This document shows, one piece after another, positions 23,232-23,516 of a stretch of 23,516 nt of DNA (position 1 is its first letter; each line of letters begins with the position of its first letter). Origin of the DNA: JBDREF01 sp043820045 (GTDB taxonomy: Bacteria; Planctomycetota; Phycisphaerae; Sedimentisphaerales; Anaerobacaceae); NCBI GenBank assembly GCA_043820045.1, contig JBDREF010000409.1, positions 1 through 23,516 of the forward strand, in the 5' to 3' direction. Under the pieces are notes generated by a model. It had not been told where the DNA came from, did not search any database, and saw only the letters and a list, made by a program, of their open reading frames with translations. Position numbers and translations under genes: made by a program.

Positions 23232-23337
23232 GCCGGTGCATTTGCTCTTTCCGTGCAATGACAGCGGAAGGGGGCAAAGAACATGAATAAGAAAAACTCT
23301 GCGGTTAGAATACGGGGCTTGTTTGTGCGCATTTCAA

Positions 23338-23366
23338 TTGACAATCGCACAAGTCATCGCTATGAT
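23338..23366 (+). promoter_or_regulatory. near-consensus sigma70 promoter of dnaE
   Basis: TTGACA (23338-23343) is a perfect -35 box and TATGAT (23361-23366) differs from the -10 consensus at one base; the spacing is 17 bases. Transcription should start near 23373, with a leader of about 34 bases carrying the GGAGGAC ribosome-binding site (23390-23396). Confidence 0.78.
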
Positions 23367-23406
23367 GATAGAATTAAAATTGCTGTTACGGAGGACGAAT
23401 TAACTT

Positions 23407-23516
23407 ATGTCAAATAAAGGATTTACGCACCTTCACCTGCACAGCCAATATTCGCTGCTGGATGGAGCCATCGCGTTCGAGCCGCTATTCAAGCACTGCA
23501 AGAAGCTCGATATGGA
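23407..23516 (+). CDS. dnaE: DNA polymerase III alpha subunit, N-terminal fragment
   Basis: The visible 36 codons read MSNKGFTHLHLHSQYSLLDG then AIAFEPLFKHCKKLDM, and run off the window. THLHLHSQYSLLDGA is the start of the PHP domain at the N-terminus of bacterial replicative DNA polymerase III alpha. The histidines in HLHLH are the metal-binding residues of that domain and are intact. GGAGGAC stands 10 bases before the ATG, behind a strong promoter. The PHP start also occurs in DnaE2-type polymerases, and these cannot be separated from DnaE on 36 residues, but the strong promoter favours the replicative enzyme. Confidence 0.88.
   Translation, partial: MSNKGFTHLHLHSQYSLLDGAIAFEPLFKHCKKLDM

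Noticed and set aside
23078..23350. 90-codon minus-strand frame before dnaE
   Set aside because: It runs through the inverted repeat and the dnaE promoter and has no ribosome-binding site or motif.

Overview
The window is a gene-dense bacterial chromosome segment, dominated by housekeeping genes, with accessory DNA at the left edge and just before the right-edge gene. The gene mix suggests a member of the Planctomycetota, probably Phycisphaerae-like: a secretin far from any gsp or pil cluster with an Ala/Glu/Lys-rich tail, a secreted two-enzyme polysaccharidase, a DUF3795 protein, very large AsmA-like and YihY proteins downstream of a translation operon, and several dispersed inverted repeats. 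This placement is inference; no rRNA or other marker is present to prove it.

Left part (1-7212, mostly + strand). The 5' end of a DUF5131 (Gp37/Gp68) gene leaves the window on the minus strand. Then come a bile-acid:sodium-symporter-family transporter, asd (aspartate semialdehyde dehydrogenase) closely followed by truA (tRNA pseudouridine synthase), an inverted repeat built of 9-base units, a GT4 glycosyltransferase, an unrecognised 314-residue protein with an internal duplication, a DUF3795 Cys-rich protein, a YjbQ-family protein, an inverted repeat of a dispersed family, and a LysE-type exporter.

Middle (7214-17661, all minus strand). Reading 5' to 3' on the minus strand: an orphan secretin with a long coiled-coil tail, a 148-residue protein of unknown function, then the classic translation operon rpsB-tsf-pyrH-frr, followed by a 1010-residue AsmA-like membrane-anchored protein and a YihY/BrkB membrane protein with an added winged-helix-like domain. 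The rpsB upstream region has a sigma70-like promoter and a GC-rich structured block ending in a terminator-shaped hairpin whose T-tract is on the other strand.

Right part (17852-23516, mostly + strand). rimO (ribosomal protein S12 methylthiotransferase) and pgsA (phosphatidylglycerophosphate synthase) are followed, only 15 bases after pgsA, by a secreted fusion of a GH16 glucanase-like domain, a GH29 alpha-L-fucosidase-like domain and a C-terminal F5/8-type-C carbohydrate-binding-like domain. A small accessory patch then holds repeat fragments, a RusA-like protein gene and a second copy of the dispersed inverted repeat. Finally dnaE starts behind a near-consensus promoter and runs off the window.

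No tRNA, rRNA, CRISPR array or transposase gene was seen. The most unusual items are the GH16-GH29 fusion, the two copies of one repeat family arranged with opposite arm order, the secretin tail, the structured block upstream of rpsB, and the RusA-like gene bounded by repeats.
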